In this document: positions 10,205-24,278 of the stretch, piece by piece | How positions within the stretch are numbered: the first letter of the stretch is position 1 | Layout: each line of letters starts with the position of its first letter | Source: Antilocapra americana | Taxonomy: Eukaryota; Chordata; Mammalia; Artiodactyla; Antilocapridae | DNA length: 64,000 nt | Direction: 5' to 3' | Assembly (NCBI GenBank): GCA_007570785.1 | Contig: ML660203.1 | Span: 8,366,638-8,430,637, forward strand | Notes under the pieces: generated by a model | Database searches by the model: none | What the model saw: only the letters and a program-made list of their open reading frames with translations | What the model was told of the DNA's origin: nothing | Program-made: the position numbers and the translations under genes

Positions 10205-13200
10205 ATTACAAGAAAGAAAATCTACAGACCATTTTCTCTCATGAACACAAATGCAAAAATAATAGCAAATTGAATCAAACAATGTATAAAAAGAATTATA
10301 TACCATGACCAACTGAGATTTATTCCAGGTAATAAAGGAAGGCTAGCTCAACAATTAATGTAGTCTATTGTTTTCCTCTATTTCTTTGCATTGTTCATTT
10401 AAGAAGGCCTTCTTAATTTCTCCCTGCTATTCTCTGGAACTCTGCATTCAGTTGGGTATATATTACCCCTACTTTCTTCAATATAAGCCCGAGTTATGCA
10501 ATAAGGAGCTGATGATCTGAGCCACAGTCAGTTCCAGGTCTTGCTTTTGCTGACTGTAGCAGCTTTTCTATCTCCAGCTACAAAGAATATACTCAGTGTG
10601 ATTTCAATATTGACCATTTGGTGATGTCCATGTGTAGAATTGTCTCCTGTGTTGCTGGAAGAGGGTGTTTGCTATAACCAGTATGTTCTCTTGACAAGAC
10701 CGTTAGCCCTTGCCGTACTTCACTTTGTACCCCGAAGCCAAACTTGCGTGTTACTTCAGGTATCTCTTGACGTCCTACTTTTGCATTCCAATCCCCTAGG
10801 ATGGAAAGCACATCTTTTTATTTTTATTTTTTTGGTGTTAGTTTTAGTCTAGAAGGTTTTATACATTTTCACAGAACCAGTCAACTTCAGCTTCTTCAGC
10901 ATCAGTAGTTGGGACACAGACTTGGATTACTGTGATGTTGAATGGTTTGCCTTGGAAATGAACATAGTTCATTCTGTTGTTTTTGAGACTGCACCCAAGT
11001 ACTGCGTTTTGGACTCTTGTTGACTATGAGGGCTACTCCATTTCTTCTAAGGGATTCTTGCCCACAGTAGTAGATGTAAAGGTCATCTGAGTTAAATTCA
11101 CCCATTCCTGTCCACTTCAGTTCACTGATTACTAAGATGCCGATGTTCACTCTGGTCATCTCCTGCTTGACCATGTCCAATTTACCAATTCGTGGACCTA
11201 ACATTTCAGGTTCCTATGCAATACTGTTCTTTACAGCATTGGACTTTACTTTCACCCCCAGATATATACACAACTGTCATTTCCACTTTGCTCCAGCCCC
11301 CTCATTCTTTCTGCAGCTATTAGTAACTGTCCTCCACTCTTCTCCAGTAGCATAATGGACACCTTCCGACCTGGGGGGGCTCATCTTCCAGCATCACATC
11401 TTTTTGCCTTTTCATACTGTTCCTGGGGTTCTTGAGGCAACAGTGTTGAAGTGGTTCACCATTTCCTCCTCCAGTGGACCACGTTTTGTCAGACCTCTTC
11501 ACTATAACCCATCTGTCTAGTGTGGCCCTACATGGCGTGGCTCAGAGTTTCATTGAATTACACAAGCTCCTTTGCCACAAGAAAGCTGTAATCCATGAAG
11601 GGGATCAGTTTTCATTCCAATCCCAAAGAAAGGCAATGCCAAAGAATGTTTGCACTACTATACAACTGCACCCTTTCCACATGCTATCAAGTTTATGCTC
11701 GAAATCCTCCAAGCTAAACTTGACCAGAATGTGAATCAAGAACTTCCAGATGTACAAGCTGGGTTTTGAAACAGAAGAACCAGAGATCAAATTGCCAGCA
11801 TTCACTGGATCATGGAGAAAGCAAGGGAATTCTAGAAAAATATCTACTTCTGCTTCATTGACTATGCTAAAGCCTCTGACTGTGTGGATCACAACAAACT
11901 GGAAAATTCTTAAAGAGATGGGAGTATAAGACCATCATACATGTCTTCTGAGAAACCTGTTTAAGGGTCAAGAAGCAATTGTTAGAATCGGACGTGGGCG
12001 ATGGACTGGTTCAATATTGGAAAAGGATTGTGTCAAGCTGTATATTATTACCCTGCTTATTTAACTTCTGTGCAGAGTACATCATGCGAAATGCCGGGCT
12101 AGATGAATCACAAACTGGAATCAAGATTGCCAGGAAAAATATCAACAACCTCAGATATGTGGATGATATCACTCTAATGGCAGAAAGTGAAGAGGAACTA
12201 AAGAGCCTCTTCATGTAGGTGAAAGAGGAAAGTGAAAAAGCTGGGTTGAAACTCAACATTCAAAAAACGAAGATCATGCCATCCAGTCCCATCACTTCAT
12301 AGCAAATAGATGGGGAAACAATGGAAACAGTGGCAGATTTTCTTTCCCTGGGCTCCAAAATCACTGTGGACAGTGACTGCAGCCATGAAATTAAAAGACA
12401 CCTACTCCTTGGAAGGAAAGCTATGACAAACCTAGACAGATATCACTTTGCCAACAAAGGTACACACAGTCAAAGCTATGGTTTTTCCAGTAGTCATGTA
12501 TGGATGTGAGAGTTGGACCATAAGGCTTAGCACCAAAGAACTGACGCTTTCGAATTGTGTGCCGGAGAAGATTGTTGAGAGTCCCTTGGACAGCAAAGAG
12601 ATCAAACCAGTCAATCCTAAAGGAAATGAACCCTGAATATTCATTGGAAGGACTGATGCTGAAGCTGAATCTCCAATACTCTGGCCACCTGATGGGAAGA
12701 GCCAACTCAATGGAAAAGACCCTGATGCTGGGGAAGATTAAAGGCAAGAGAAGAAGTAGCCAAAAGAGGATAAGATAGTTAGATAGCATCGCTGACTCAA
12801 AGGACATGAATTTAAGTAAACTCCAGGAGATAGTGGAGGACAGAAGAACCTGGCATGCTGCAGTCCATGGGTCCCAAAGAGTTGGACATGACCCAACAAC
12901 TAAACAACAACAACCATATCAACAGACTAAAAAACAAAAATAATGTATCAATTGATACAGAAAAAATATTTGACAAAATCCAACACTCTTTCATGATAAA
13001 AATTCTCAGAGAACTAGGAATAAAGGACATCTACTGATACAAAAAACATACAGCCAACTTCATATTTATGGTGATCTTTTTCTTTAGATCAGGAACAAGG
13101 CAAAAATGTACCGTCTCAACACCCCTACTCACCATGGTACTAGACATCCTAGCTAGCACAATAAGACAAGAAAACAAAAAAATATATAACACTGAAACGG

Positions 13201-13270
13201 GAGAGATAAAACAGCTTATGCTTTACCAGGAAATTGGTCTTTACTATGAATTTGAGCAAATGATTGATGG
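10205..13270 (+). mobile_element. L1 ORF2 fragment split by a BovB insertion
   Basis: 10205-10367 and 12915-13270 are sense L1 ORF2 pieces. The left ends ...ttaatgtagtcta and the right resumes catatcaacagactaaaaaa. Together they read as one stretch of the reverse transcriptase region. The right piece continues through agatcaggaacaaggcaaaa and caccatggtactagacatcc. The frame is broken and not coding. Confidence 0.8.
10368..12914. mobile_element. BovB (RTE) LINE with inverted 5' half
   Basis: 10368 to about 11600 is BovB in antisense. It contains the endonuclease domain (translated on the minus strand: ISELKWTGMGEF near 11100 and LGDWNAKVG near 10790). About 11600 to 12914 is BovB in sense with the reverse transcriptase (NNLRYVDDITLMAESEEE near 12150) and the 3' end. 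The switch point lies between ccatgaagg and gttttcattccaatccc. The RT catalytic box reads YVDD. Several hundred bases between the two halves are missing. Many stops and frameshifts mean it is dead. Confidence 0.87.
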
Positions 13271-15055
13271 GATTTGATGTACCTTCACCCACACATATAA
13301 AAACTACTGCTCAATCCAGTTCTTGACTTGTAAACTCAGGTTTTAATGACCTTCAAACTAAAGTAGCTGTATCCATTAGCTTAATGTAATGCTAACAGCA
13401 TTAACCCAAACACTAGCAGACCTGGCTGAAGAGATACAACCTAGGTTCTGAATCCTTGAAAAGGAAAGGTGCAAGTGTAGGGTATAAACTGCCAAGTCCA
13501 GGGCATGCCCAGTTATGGGAGTTACTTTGGGTTTCTCTAGCAACAACATTTTTTGCATTTCACATTTTACAAAACAGCATTGCATCCTTTAGAGAACCCA
13601 CAGGGTATAAGAAAAAAGATAGGGAAGTTCATTCCATACAAGAGATTCCTGAAGACCCCACATTATTCAAATTCACATAATTCATGAATAATATTCCCAG
13701 AAAATATAGGCATAATGAACACACTTTCATTAGCCTACCAGCTTTGAAACCATGGGGTTGACGAATTTTCTAAATTTGGCAGGATTTGCATTAATTCAAA
13801 TTTTATACATAGGGCTTTTTATGTCACACAACTTCAAACTGATAAACTTCAATTTTGAACAAAATACATCAGTATCTTAACATGATTACCACTTTACAGA
13901 GGAGAAAGTGAAATTCAGAGAAGATGCAAGATCATACAAATTAGTATACAGAAAAGATGAATTCAGATACATGGGTCTGAGTACTTGGGCCATGTGTGGG
14001 CCCTGTGCACTGTCCCTGAAATAGGAAATGAGCACAGAGCATGCCAACTGCTCTACAATTCACCACAGCCACCACCCTTTCCTTGGCTGTGCAGGGTCTG
14101 CTGGGTGGACTTGCTGGGTGCAACAGACATGGTATGTATAGCCCAGAATCTCTTCTACCCTTCCTTCACTGTGCAGCATCTAAGGATCTGGACAGGATTA
14201 ACCTCACACCCACTTAAATACATAAGAGTAATCCTATGCCTCTTGTCACAGTGATAGGCTTGGACAATCTGAGCCTCAACCAACTGGTTCATAAGGCAGG
14301 GACAGGAATAAATTAATCCAACACAACTTGGGACTCTGGTACAAAGTTTATAAAAAGGGTGTGTTCTCACTTTACTGTTAGATTTGAATGAAGCAGCATG
14401 AAGCCTTAAATGCTACTGGCTTCCATCCTCTGACCACAAGAGTTTAATGTAAAAACAGGAATGAGAGGTGACATGATACGATAACCAACAGTCCTGGAGC
14501 AGTACGCCTTCCCTGGACTTCCCTATTAACTTGGACTCACACATCCCCTTTATTGCAGAATCAAATTGAATTGAGTTTCCTGTTACTTGTAACTAAAAGC
14601 ATCCTAAGTGTTGCAGCTGTTCAGAAATATGGTCATAGTAAGCCTTAAAGAGTTCCCTCCTGAGACTTCAATTAGAGAAGCAATGGGGATAAAAATAAGA
14701 GATATTTTACAAAGTTGTTCTATAGGAATCTGTGTTTCTTGAACACAGAGGGAAGAGAGCAAGCCTTCATAGGCTCACTCTGGCTTCTGGTTGAAGACTA
14801 TCAAGTCACACATGGCCGAGGTGGCAGAGCCCATAGGGAGAACCGTCTAGCAGGGACTAAGCTAAGCCAGGTGAGTCCCTGAGGAGCAGGGACAGACAAG
14901 GTGACAAGAAGAACTCACTCGTTCGGTCTGGCCATGTGCACAGAAGTCTCCTGCAGGGAGGCACCTCTGCCCCCACTGCAGGGCCCAGCGGCAGGGCAGC
15001 CTTCCCTAGAGGGGGAGCATGTGTGCCGCAGCTAAGCTCCAATCCTGGCCATGCC
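13271..15055. other. Intron with few recognisable elements
   Basis: 13870-13990 resembles reverse-complement MIR (ccactttacagaggagaaag). The rest shows no exon, RNA gene or repeat family that I can name. Confidence 0.45.
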
Positions 15056-15059
15056 AAGT

Positions 15060-15240
15060 GCTAGGTGTGCTGATGCTGTTCAAGTCAGTCCATCTCATCA
15101 GCACCAGTCTCGAACCCATCAAGTGGGCACAACAGTACCTGTCTCATAGGGTTTGCTTTGAGGAAAGTCAGACAATACAAGTAAAGAACTCAACAGTGGC
15201 CGGCACACGACAGGGACTCAAACAGGTGCTGGTGTTCCCT
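15060..15240 (+). mobile_element. MIR SINE remnant
   Basis: The phrases cctgtctcatagggtttgct and aacagtggccggcacacgac match the 3' part of MIR in sense. Confidence 0.6.
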
Positions 15241-15849
15241 CGCTTGCGATACTTTCTCCCTGGAAAGTGGGGCTGGTCTGTGGTCAGGTCTCTCTCTGAA
15301 CAGCTCGACCAATCGCTCCACGACCCACACAACAAACGCTTGGCTGCAGGGCTTCTTCTCGGAAGCTCAGACTTGGACAAAGAGCGACTTCCTGCCAGGG
15401 CCCTGGAGTAGGCAGCAGCTTGTCAACTGAGGAAGGCCAGGCTTTTCCGGGATGGGGCCACTTGTCCTCCCTCCAGGCTGCAGGTGGCCATCAGGAGAAA
15501 TACCAGAGCCTTTCTCACTCCCTCTGTACAGCCTGCTCCCTACTTTTTCCTCAGACCCTCACTGTGCTGTGAGAGCAAAAGGACACCAGACTGATGCTTC
15601 CAGGAGGGAAGCGGGGGAAAATGACATAACCCTCCCACCACAGGAGAACTGCCTGTACACCACAGAGCACCACCACACGCTGGGGACAAGAGACCAGAGA
15701 CCATCTCATGGCTTCCTAACACCGTCACTTCATCTTGTCTATCTTTCCAGCCTCATCTCCCATCAGTCCCCCACCATGGATCCTACCCAGATTCTGGCCC
15801 AAAGGAGCCCTCCACTAAACTCCTCCCTCAAGTCCTACCTTTTTCTACC

Positions 15850-16260
15850 TTACCTCATATGGCAGAGACTACTATACATTCCCCAATAACCCACTTCTCC
15901 ACCTCTCCCACAGGAAAATGGTATACTTGCCAGCTTCCCCTAAGCGAGGTGTGGATATCCAGATGTCCTGACTTATGGGATATGAACAGAGGCGATGTGT
16001 GGCACGTCTGAGATGTGCCCTTAAAAGAAGAAGGCATGCCTCACCCTTCCCTCACCAGCAGCTGAAAGACAGGCAAGATAGTGAGAGATGCTGGACCACA
16101 CAGAGAGAGCAACACCGTGGGCTGGTGGGATACTGAGGAGGAAGCTGGCCCTGGACAACTGTTCAGACCACAGCAGAGTCACCGTAGAAAGCCTACAGTT
16201 TGGCCAGAGACATAAATTAACCTCCATCTTAAGCCAGCCTCTTTGATTGTCTCTTTAAGG
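15850..16260 (+). mobile_element. Possible old LTR or MER-type repeat
   Basis: The text cttatgggatatgaacagag, cttaaaagaagaaggcatgc and ctccatcttaagccagcctc has the layout of an ancient interspersed repeat. I cannot name the family with confidence, and no gene is seen. Confidence 0.35.
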
Positions 16261-16789
16261 CACCATAATCTATACCCCAATTAAGTTCCTATTGCTCCCT
16301 TCTCTCTAAGGGGAGAGGGAATGGTTCTCCGAGGTCAGTCTAGCACAAGAAAAGGTACAGACAAAGAAGTGTCCACTCTGGTGCTCCAAGGCACCTTTCA
16401 GCCTAAGCCAAAGCGTACCCAGAGTGAAAATATGAACGAAATGGACAGAACAATAGGTATTAAGCACAGGTGAGATTCCCTTTGATCCTCAAATAGTCTT
16501 TCTGGGCCAAATGTCTACTCAGAGCTGAACTCACCTATGCAGAAGTAAAACCAACACCAAGGAAACCTAAATTCACCCCTGGGAAAGAAGTTACTAAATG
16601 GATTCTGGTTTTCTAAGAAGCCTCATTTGGAAAAGTAAATTTAAACTGACCTTCCAGATTAATATATCTGACTAAAGGCCTGGCTGAGGAAACACATGAA
16701 GGCCAGAGTCAGAGGGTACCTGAGGGACGGACGATGACAGTTTGTTCCTCTCAATGACTCTGAACTCTGATCTGCTTGGTCCTGGGATA

Positions 16790-17000
16790 GGGATTCCTTT
16801 CTTAGTCCCTTGCCTCCTGGTCCACCCCCTACCTACCCTCGCCCTTTCAGGCCTAACTCAAATGTCACCTCCTCCTCTGGAACTTCCAGCCCTTGCTCTA
16901 CAGGCAAATACCTCAATCTGTGTTTCCATGGCACTTCTTACATTCTTTACATAGAGCTTAGAAGTTCTCACTGTATCTGTCTCTGTGCTTTTTTTCCCAT
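16790..17000. mobile_element. L2-like LINE remnant
   Basis: The phrase aactcaaatgtcacctcctc followed by a cysteine/proline-type ccttgc text and agttctcactgtatctgtct is typical of mammalian L2 3' regions. Diverged. Confidence 0.5.
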
Positions 17001-18530
17001 AGGAAGGAGCCCTGTCTTATGCATACCTAGTCCTACATCATCATTTTGGAAAGGAAGAGATTAGATATGTGAAGAGCTCAGATCACACGTGAACAGGAGC
17101 AGGACTGCTACTGAGACTGAGTCTGTGGGCTTCAGGCCAGAACGGCTTCTTCCTAACTCTACCAAGCAGGAAATGGGGGTTGTGGGGACTGGAGGACCCA
17201 AAAAGGTCTCTGCAGAACAGTTTCTGATGCTCCTGGACCAGAAGTTCCAGGCATCTCCACATGAGAAATCTATTAGAATCCAAGTTCTCAACAGCCATAA
17301 TCAAAAGTACTCAGCATAAAAGCGGGCACTATTTTACAGTAACTGTCCCCAAGCAACACAAGCTATGTAACGTTCTTTCACTTAAGCATTATGTAGACCT
17401 CACACTGCCTGTGATTGAGGACACAGGCTGCCTGGTGTCAGAATCTCACCTTGAAACATCTCCCCACCAGAACTCCCCCAGTTTCTGAAATTCCATCCCT
17501 ATAGATAAGAGCTTTCTTAGAAGTGCAGGTGAAACCTAGGCATCCTGAGAGAACAGGGGATCTACTGAGCCGGTTTTATTCTTTCAAATCATAAGAAATT
17601 TAGTTATCAGATTAGTCTAGTACCCAGCAAAACCATGAGGAAACGGAAGGAGGCTTTGATGTGAGAAAAGTGAGGGCAATGTGTGGAACAGCAGGTGCCT
17701 TCTGAAAGGCTGGGGCCTGTGACATACTCTGAACATGACTTTGTGTTGGCTCTCAAGGATATCCAGGGGTATAATGAAGGCTCAACACGTCTAGTAACCC
17801 CAGTTCATAGATGGTGACAACTGAGACTCCTGCTGGTTAGTGGCCTAGGCAGGACAAGTGCCCAGGGTTTTAATGTACCAGCTAGAGTACAGCAAGATGA
17901 ACAGTCTAGTTCCCTCCTGCCTGAGAACTGCTGGCAATCTCGGCAGTCAGGGCTGGCAGAGCTGTGAAATCATCAATGTGACCCGCGTGCACATGATGGG
18001 GATGGGGGCACCAGGGGGCAAGGCCCTTCCTTACTGCACAAACCTAATCTCTATCTGACAGGGTACAGGAATGACCAGGCTAGACCCCAACAGCCCACAT
18101 GGCACGCTCTGACACTAAATAGACCAATTTTCAAAGGACCAGCATGGGGAGGGCGGGGGGTTGTCACAAGTTAAAATATACGGATTTAAAAGACCCTTTT
18201 GCTCCCCCTAAAGATTTTGTAATTGTCCATCCCTGCCACTCTGCTGAGTATAACCATAGCAGATCTTGTTATTTCAAAAACCTGGCAGGCAAAAATCTCC
18301 AATTCACCAAGAGACTCCAAACCCAGTGAAAGGGATCCTTCTGTATTAAGAAGAGAGAATTTAAAAACCCCAGGTCAGTATGTTGGTATGACACCCAAAT
18401 GCAATACATAAGAGTAGAAAAGTCACTCACTCAGGCTTCTTAATTTTATCAAAATGACAATACCTTGTCTATTGGTTTTGCAGTTCTTTAGAGGTCAGCT
18501 GAATTTAGAACTAAGCTCTGTGACTGCCTG
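17001..18530. other. Intron sequence with no recognised element
   Basis: Short open frames occur on both strands, but none has coding character, splice support or homology I recognise. Confidence 0.45.
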
Positions 18531-18534
18531 GGTT

Positions 18535-18735
18535 CTTGTCTCTAAGATAAAGACCTAGTATTCATTAAGAGTTTACTGTAGGCCAGACATTATGCTAAGC
18601 ATTTCACATTAGGTCATTTCATATAATAAAGTTATCGCCATCTCACAGATGGAGAAACTGAAGCTCACGGTTACTTGCCCAAGGTCACAGAGGAAGCCGG
18701 GTTCAAATTCAGGTGTGCTGACTTCAAGCCTGCAC
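18535..18735 (-). mobile_element. MIR SINE
   Basis: A fairly complete reverse-complement MIR with ctcacagatggagaaactga, ttgcccaaggtcacagagga and gggttcaaattcaggtgtgc. Confidence 0.8.
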
Positions 18736-18939
18736 ATACTCACTCCACACAAGTCAAGACACTCAAATACAGTTAGTCAGGAATTCCAAAACCAAACAAG
18801 GATCTGCACACCTTCTTAGGCGGGAAACACCCACCCTGCACTCAGGTGCACTACACTGGGAGAGGTCCCTCCTCAGAGAATCAGTTACCACCACCATGCA
18901 GATCACATGGCGGTTACAGTCCTGTGGATACAGAACTCC

Positions 18940-19330
18940 AGCACCTCAGGAATCTCCCTCCTGCCCCACTTTCAGTCATTCATCCACCCCCAAGGACAAC
19001 CACTGTACAGCCCTCAAACATAACAATTCATTTTAAACGATTTTTTGAACTTTATATACATATCCATTATATCATACGTATGAGTTTATGTTCGCTTCTC
19101 TGGCTCAACATTATACCTGGAAGATATCCCCATGTTGGCAAGTGTAGCTGTACTAGTTCATTCACTTACTGCTGTACACCACTGCATCAAGACACCACAA
19201 TTCATTAACTTGATTTATTCTTTACACATTGATTTACTCTACTATGAATAAACATTTGAGCTGCTTCTAATCTAGGGCTCTTATAAACAGTGTGGCTTTT
19301 AACATGTTTGCAACATTTCAAAATGGTTTT
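18940..19330 (-). mobile_element. Old L1 3' region
   Basis: The phrases agttcattcacttactgctg, ttgatttactctactatgaa and cttataaacagtgtggcttt match reverse-complement L1 3' sequence. Confidence 0.6.
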
Positions 19331-19924
19331 AAATGCCTAAATAAAGACCTTCCCAGCATTTTTGCGGGGGCCAGAAGTCTAACCTCCATGTTACATATCA
19401 GAAGCTGAGGTATTTAATCAATACCAGAAACATCAGAGTGGCAGAGCTTAGTCTCGAACTCAGGCCTTCAGGCTCCCCTACTGTTGCTCCTTCCTTTCTT
19501 CCACCACAGCACTAAAAAGGGAAGGAGGACGGGAGGGTGCTGACAGGAGTCAGAGGTCAGTTGACCAGAGCAAACCAACAGGCCAGACCAATCTAGAGAG
19601 AGAGGAGCTCAGACAGAACGGCCCTCAGAGCAGACCAAATCCCTCAAGCCACAGCTTCCTCTTTCAGGTTGTGTCTCAGAACGGGGTGGGGTGGGCCAGC
19701 AGAAATAGGGGAGACTTGTAACAATTCCAACTCTAATCTAAAAAGTACAAATGTTTTTCTCAATGAGAAAAACAAGGAGATAACCACTTCAAATTCCTCA
19801 GATTGGGCACATTCCTGTCAGATAATACAGAAAGCTGATAAGGTTACAGACAAATCACAGAGTGGACAGAGTGTTAAAGTCAGAGCCACCATTTTCAAAT
19901 ACATTCTGGTACATTAACTAAAAC

Positions 19925-20600
19925 CATTCCATCTAGCAATTCCTCTTCTAGGTAAAATACACAAAAGAAAAGCTTATGCCAGGGGATGTCCACAGGCAGT
20001 TCCTGAAACGACACCTGTAAAAGTAAAAAACTAGAAACCTAATGACCCTGAGTAGCAAGGGGCTAAAGAAACTATGGCTTACTTTTTCTTTTTTTAAAGG
20101 ACTTCTCTGGAGGTCCCGTGGTTAAGAATCCACCTTTATAGAGGGTGCGGGTCCAATCCCTGGTCAGGAGAACTAAAGATCCCACATGCCACGAGGCAAA
20201 AATGAGGAGGCCATTGCCCGAGTGCTGCAAGGAAGACCCGGCACAGCCAAAAGAAAAAAGAAAAAACTTACACTTGAAGCTGGGGGACAGGCACACAAGC
20301 TGAACAATGAATGAGACCCACCTACAGGTTACACCTTGAATGAGACTGAACATGATGGTGAACAGAAGCAGAAAGTTCCAAAAGAGTATAACACGACACT
20401 ATTTACACATGTTTTTAAAACACACAAGATAACCTATCATCTACCCATATAAATGCTAATAACATTCAAAAAGACTATGCATTATTTCTCAGCATATATT
20501 TACATATTTGGGAAAGCACAAAGGGAAAGAAAGGAAAAGCAATTTAGGGGGTTTGTACTTCATCCTAGTGTTTTGTTTCCCTTAAAAAAATAACCTAAAG
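19925..20600 (+). mobile_element. Old L1 3' end split by a CHR-type SINE
   Basis: 19925-20095 (ccatctagcaattcctcttc) and about 20270-20600 look like one L1 tail. A sense tRNA-derived SINE at about 20098-20270 separates them (ggacttctctggaggtcccg, atccctggtcaggagaacta). Confidence 0.6.
20098..20270 (+). mobile_element. CHR-type SINE
   Basis: tRNA-derived head with gtggttaagaatccacc and gggtccaatccctggtcagg, then the CHR body with ggaagacccggcacagccaa and an A-rich tail. Confidence 0.8.
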
Positions 20601-20739
20601 GAAAAATGGCAAAATGTTCATATTTTTTAAGTCTGGGTGGGGAATGGATACCTGCATGTTTGCTGTATAAGCCCATGTACTTTTCTATATATTTAAAATA
20701 TTCCACAATTTTTAAAATAAAAGATTAAAATCATGAAAT

Positions 20740-21330
20740 GTTTTTACCTATCAGATTAGCAATAATTTAAAACTTGATAATACTGCTAAGATTGTTAAGA
20801 AAGTAATGTGCATAACCAGTTGGTGGAAGATTACAAACCAAGACAAGGTTTTTGAAGGGTGATTTGGCAACACCCATCAGAAATTTAAATATGCATACCC
20901 TTTGCCCAAGCAAATCCCACCTCTAGGAATTCATCGCATGAATTTGTATACAAGAGCAGCTTTACCACTTGATAAGAATGAAAAAAATCAGTGAACTATG
21001 ATTTTGTAGGAAAATGTTTAAAGTCCAGTACACCCGTACAATTAAACAACAGCCACTTTCAAAATGAGGTAGAGCTACATGTCTATACTGACATGATATG
21101 AGAGCCAAGACATCTTTAATGAAAAAGCAAGCTGCATATAATATCAACTGTATAAAACTTTCCATTTAGATATTTCCTATCTAGACATAACAGATATGTA
21201 CAGTTTGGATATGCACAGAAAATATCTGAAAAGTTATAAAAGAGGTTAAAAATAGTTACATCTGCAAGGGAGGTGGGGCTGCTGGGGGAGGGAGACCCTT
21301 TTCCATTAGTATTTGTTTATATTGATTTTA
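20740..21330 (+). mobile_element. Old L1-like sequence
   Basis: The phrases gtgatttggcaacacccatc and aagcaaatcccacctctagg resemble L1 3' coding or UTR text. Heavily diverged, low certainty. Confidence 0.45.
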
Positions 21331-21990
21331 CAGCAATCAAATGTCACTTTTATTCTTGGGAGTGTGTATACAAAAACTACACATTCTAAGAGGCTTAGAG
21401 CCACTGAACTGGAATGTCAGTAAAGCAGGATCCAATAAATCTGTATTTTTAACAAGATACCCAGTGACTCCCAGGCAGCTAAGTTGGTCACTGCCCCAGG
21501 TAATACCTGGGCTGGGTGACACGTGGAGGGAAGGGAAGGTCCACAGTGACAGGTCTCTCAAACTCTCAGAAAAAAGCTGTCCCCAGAAGTAACCATGTAT
21601 TCAATGGCAGAGAAAGATACTTACCTAAAAGACACAGAATGGACACCAAAGCCAGTGGGACTTGCCAGTAAGACATCACTGACATCCCTAAGGAGTCAGA
21701 GCTTAACCCTAATAAAACAAGCATTGCCCAGGCAAGATGATGCACCCATCTTTCAACTGAGCCAGTCCTTTCTTCTTCATGTCAGAAATACCCACAACCA
21801 ATAGCATCAGGCAGAATAGAACTCAGGTTTCCGTTTACTCCCCAGAACTGAGGCATTTGATAAATAGTTATTGAATGAACAAGTCAACCTATCTTAGCCT
21901 GAGGACTTTTAACTCCAGTGCTGTGATCCAATATTCAATAAACAACTTTCTCTTCCTATATAGGTCTAGACAGAGGAAAGGGATTTTGAT

Positions 21991-22587
<597 letters not shown>

Positions 22588-22636
22588 TAAATAAATAACT
22601 GGTACCTGGCATTGAGCTTCCGTCAACCGCTATCTG

Positions 22637-22844
22637 GTTTCCCCGGTTGCACAGTGATAAAAAAATTTACCTGCTAAAGCAGGAGACTCAAGTTCAATCT
22701 GTAGGTCAGGAAAATTGCCTGGCGTAGGAAATGGCAACCCACTACAGTATTCTTACCTGGAAAATTGCATGGATAGAAGGAGCCTGGCAGGCTACGGTCC
22801 ATGGGACCACAAAGAGTCGGACACACACATGAATGCACGTTACT
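22637..22844 (+). mobile_element. Bov-tA SINE
   Basis: Sense Bov-tA beginning gtttccccggttgcacagtg and containing ggcaacccactacagtattc. Flanking gctatctg at 22629-22636 and 22845-22852. Confidence 0.88.
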
Positions 22845-23094
22845 GCTATCTGATTCATGCCAGCCTACTCTGAGAGATATCCATCCACTGGTGGGTACCT
22901 GAGCAGGACTCTGGCGAAGTCACTAAGGTGGTAAGTGCTAGAATGTCCTATAGCCCACATGGGAAGTGCCCTCCCTGGTGACTGTGGTCAGCTGGCCTTC
23001 TTCATGTAGCTCCTTTTAGTTCAGTACTTAGGCTTGCCAAGTGCACAGCTAGATGGCCTACAGCTGAGGGTAATTTAACTGCATGGACCAGTTC

Positions 23095-23362
23095 TGTGGC
23101 CACCAGCCATACGCAGCTAATAGCTCCTAAAATATGGTTAGTCTGAATTGAAATGTTCAGGAAGGGTAAAATACATACTGGATTTTAAAGGCTGAATATA
23201 AGAAAAAGAAAATATAATGGCTTATTAATTAGTAATTTTTATACTGATTATATGCTGAAATGATAGTATTTTGGATATTCTGACTTAAAATTTATTGAAA
23301 GAGATTTCATCTGTTTTCTTCTATGTCTTAAAATATGGCTACTAGAAAAAATTATACGCTAA
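23095..23362 (-). mobile_element. MER3 DNA transposon
   Basis: The left end shows tggccaccagccatacgcag, then gctgaaatgatagtattttg, and the right shows aatatggctactagaaaa. This is reverse-complement MER3, partner in family to the copy at 47288-47933. Confidence 0.75.
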
Positions 23363-24278
23363 CTCATTATATTTCTAATGGGTAATGCAACACATATGAC
23401 CAAGAAACGGCCACCTGACCCATTATACTTCACAGCCTGACTAAGGGATGACCTCTCACACGTCAGAGATCTCCTGAGTTTGCACAGCCCTGCTCCACTG
23501 TCCTGAAACCTAACTCCATACTTCCTCAGGAATAATGTCAGATATACTAGGGGTTCCATAAACAACCCTACACCTATGTATTTTAAAGGAAAGGCTTCAA
23601 ATCAAAAAGTATATGATGATGTCACAATTTCAGGAAAACTGCATCTGAGAAGCTTGTAGAAGTTTCTGGAAACTCCTTAATTATTCTGCAATCCCCAAGA
23701 AACATGTAATTTTTCAATTTCTGTAAGTTTCAGAAGAAATCTCCAAAAAGGTTCTCTTGTAATAAACAAGACATGTACTTGAGTTTTTATGGTAACCCTT
23801 ACTACCATCATTGTAGCTTCTGTGCAAAATTAACACTGTTGTTAGAAAACATCTCCAGGTGCAGTTATTACGAAATTGGACCCAACAGGAGAATCACACA
23901 TCACCTCTTAGTTCTTTCATTCTTTAGTTCTGTTAGCAGGGATGGAGCACAGGTTGGGGCAGGGGCAGTGGGGAGCGGGGATGACTGCACCCATGCTATT
24001 CTCAGCACTAGTTCCCCTGCTGGCTGCTAACGGATCTCCCCTTCCTTGACTGTCCCCACTCCATACCTTCAGAGGGTAAGGGACTTTCTCAAGGTAACTC
24101 GAGCAGCAAGAGGTAGAAGTAAGAGTAAGAGTCAGATATTTCTGTTTCTTCCAGGAGGGTTACAATTCCATGATGCATTTTCAATTTGGGGGGATTCGAC
24201 TGGACCAGACCAACCTAACACCTGCTTTTTGGGTCAGCCCTTCATGATACAGATACATCCCAGAATCAAAATGCTTAC

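Noticed and set aside
11979..12218. Open frame with reverse-transcriptase motif YVDD
   Set aside because: It is a fragment of a dead BovB with frameshifts and stops on either side, so it is annotated as mobile element rather than gene.
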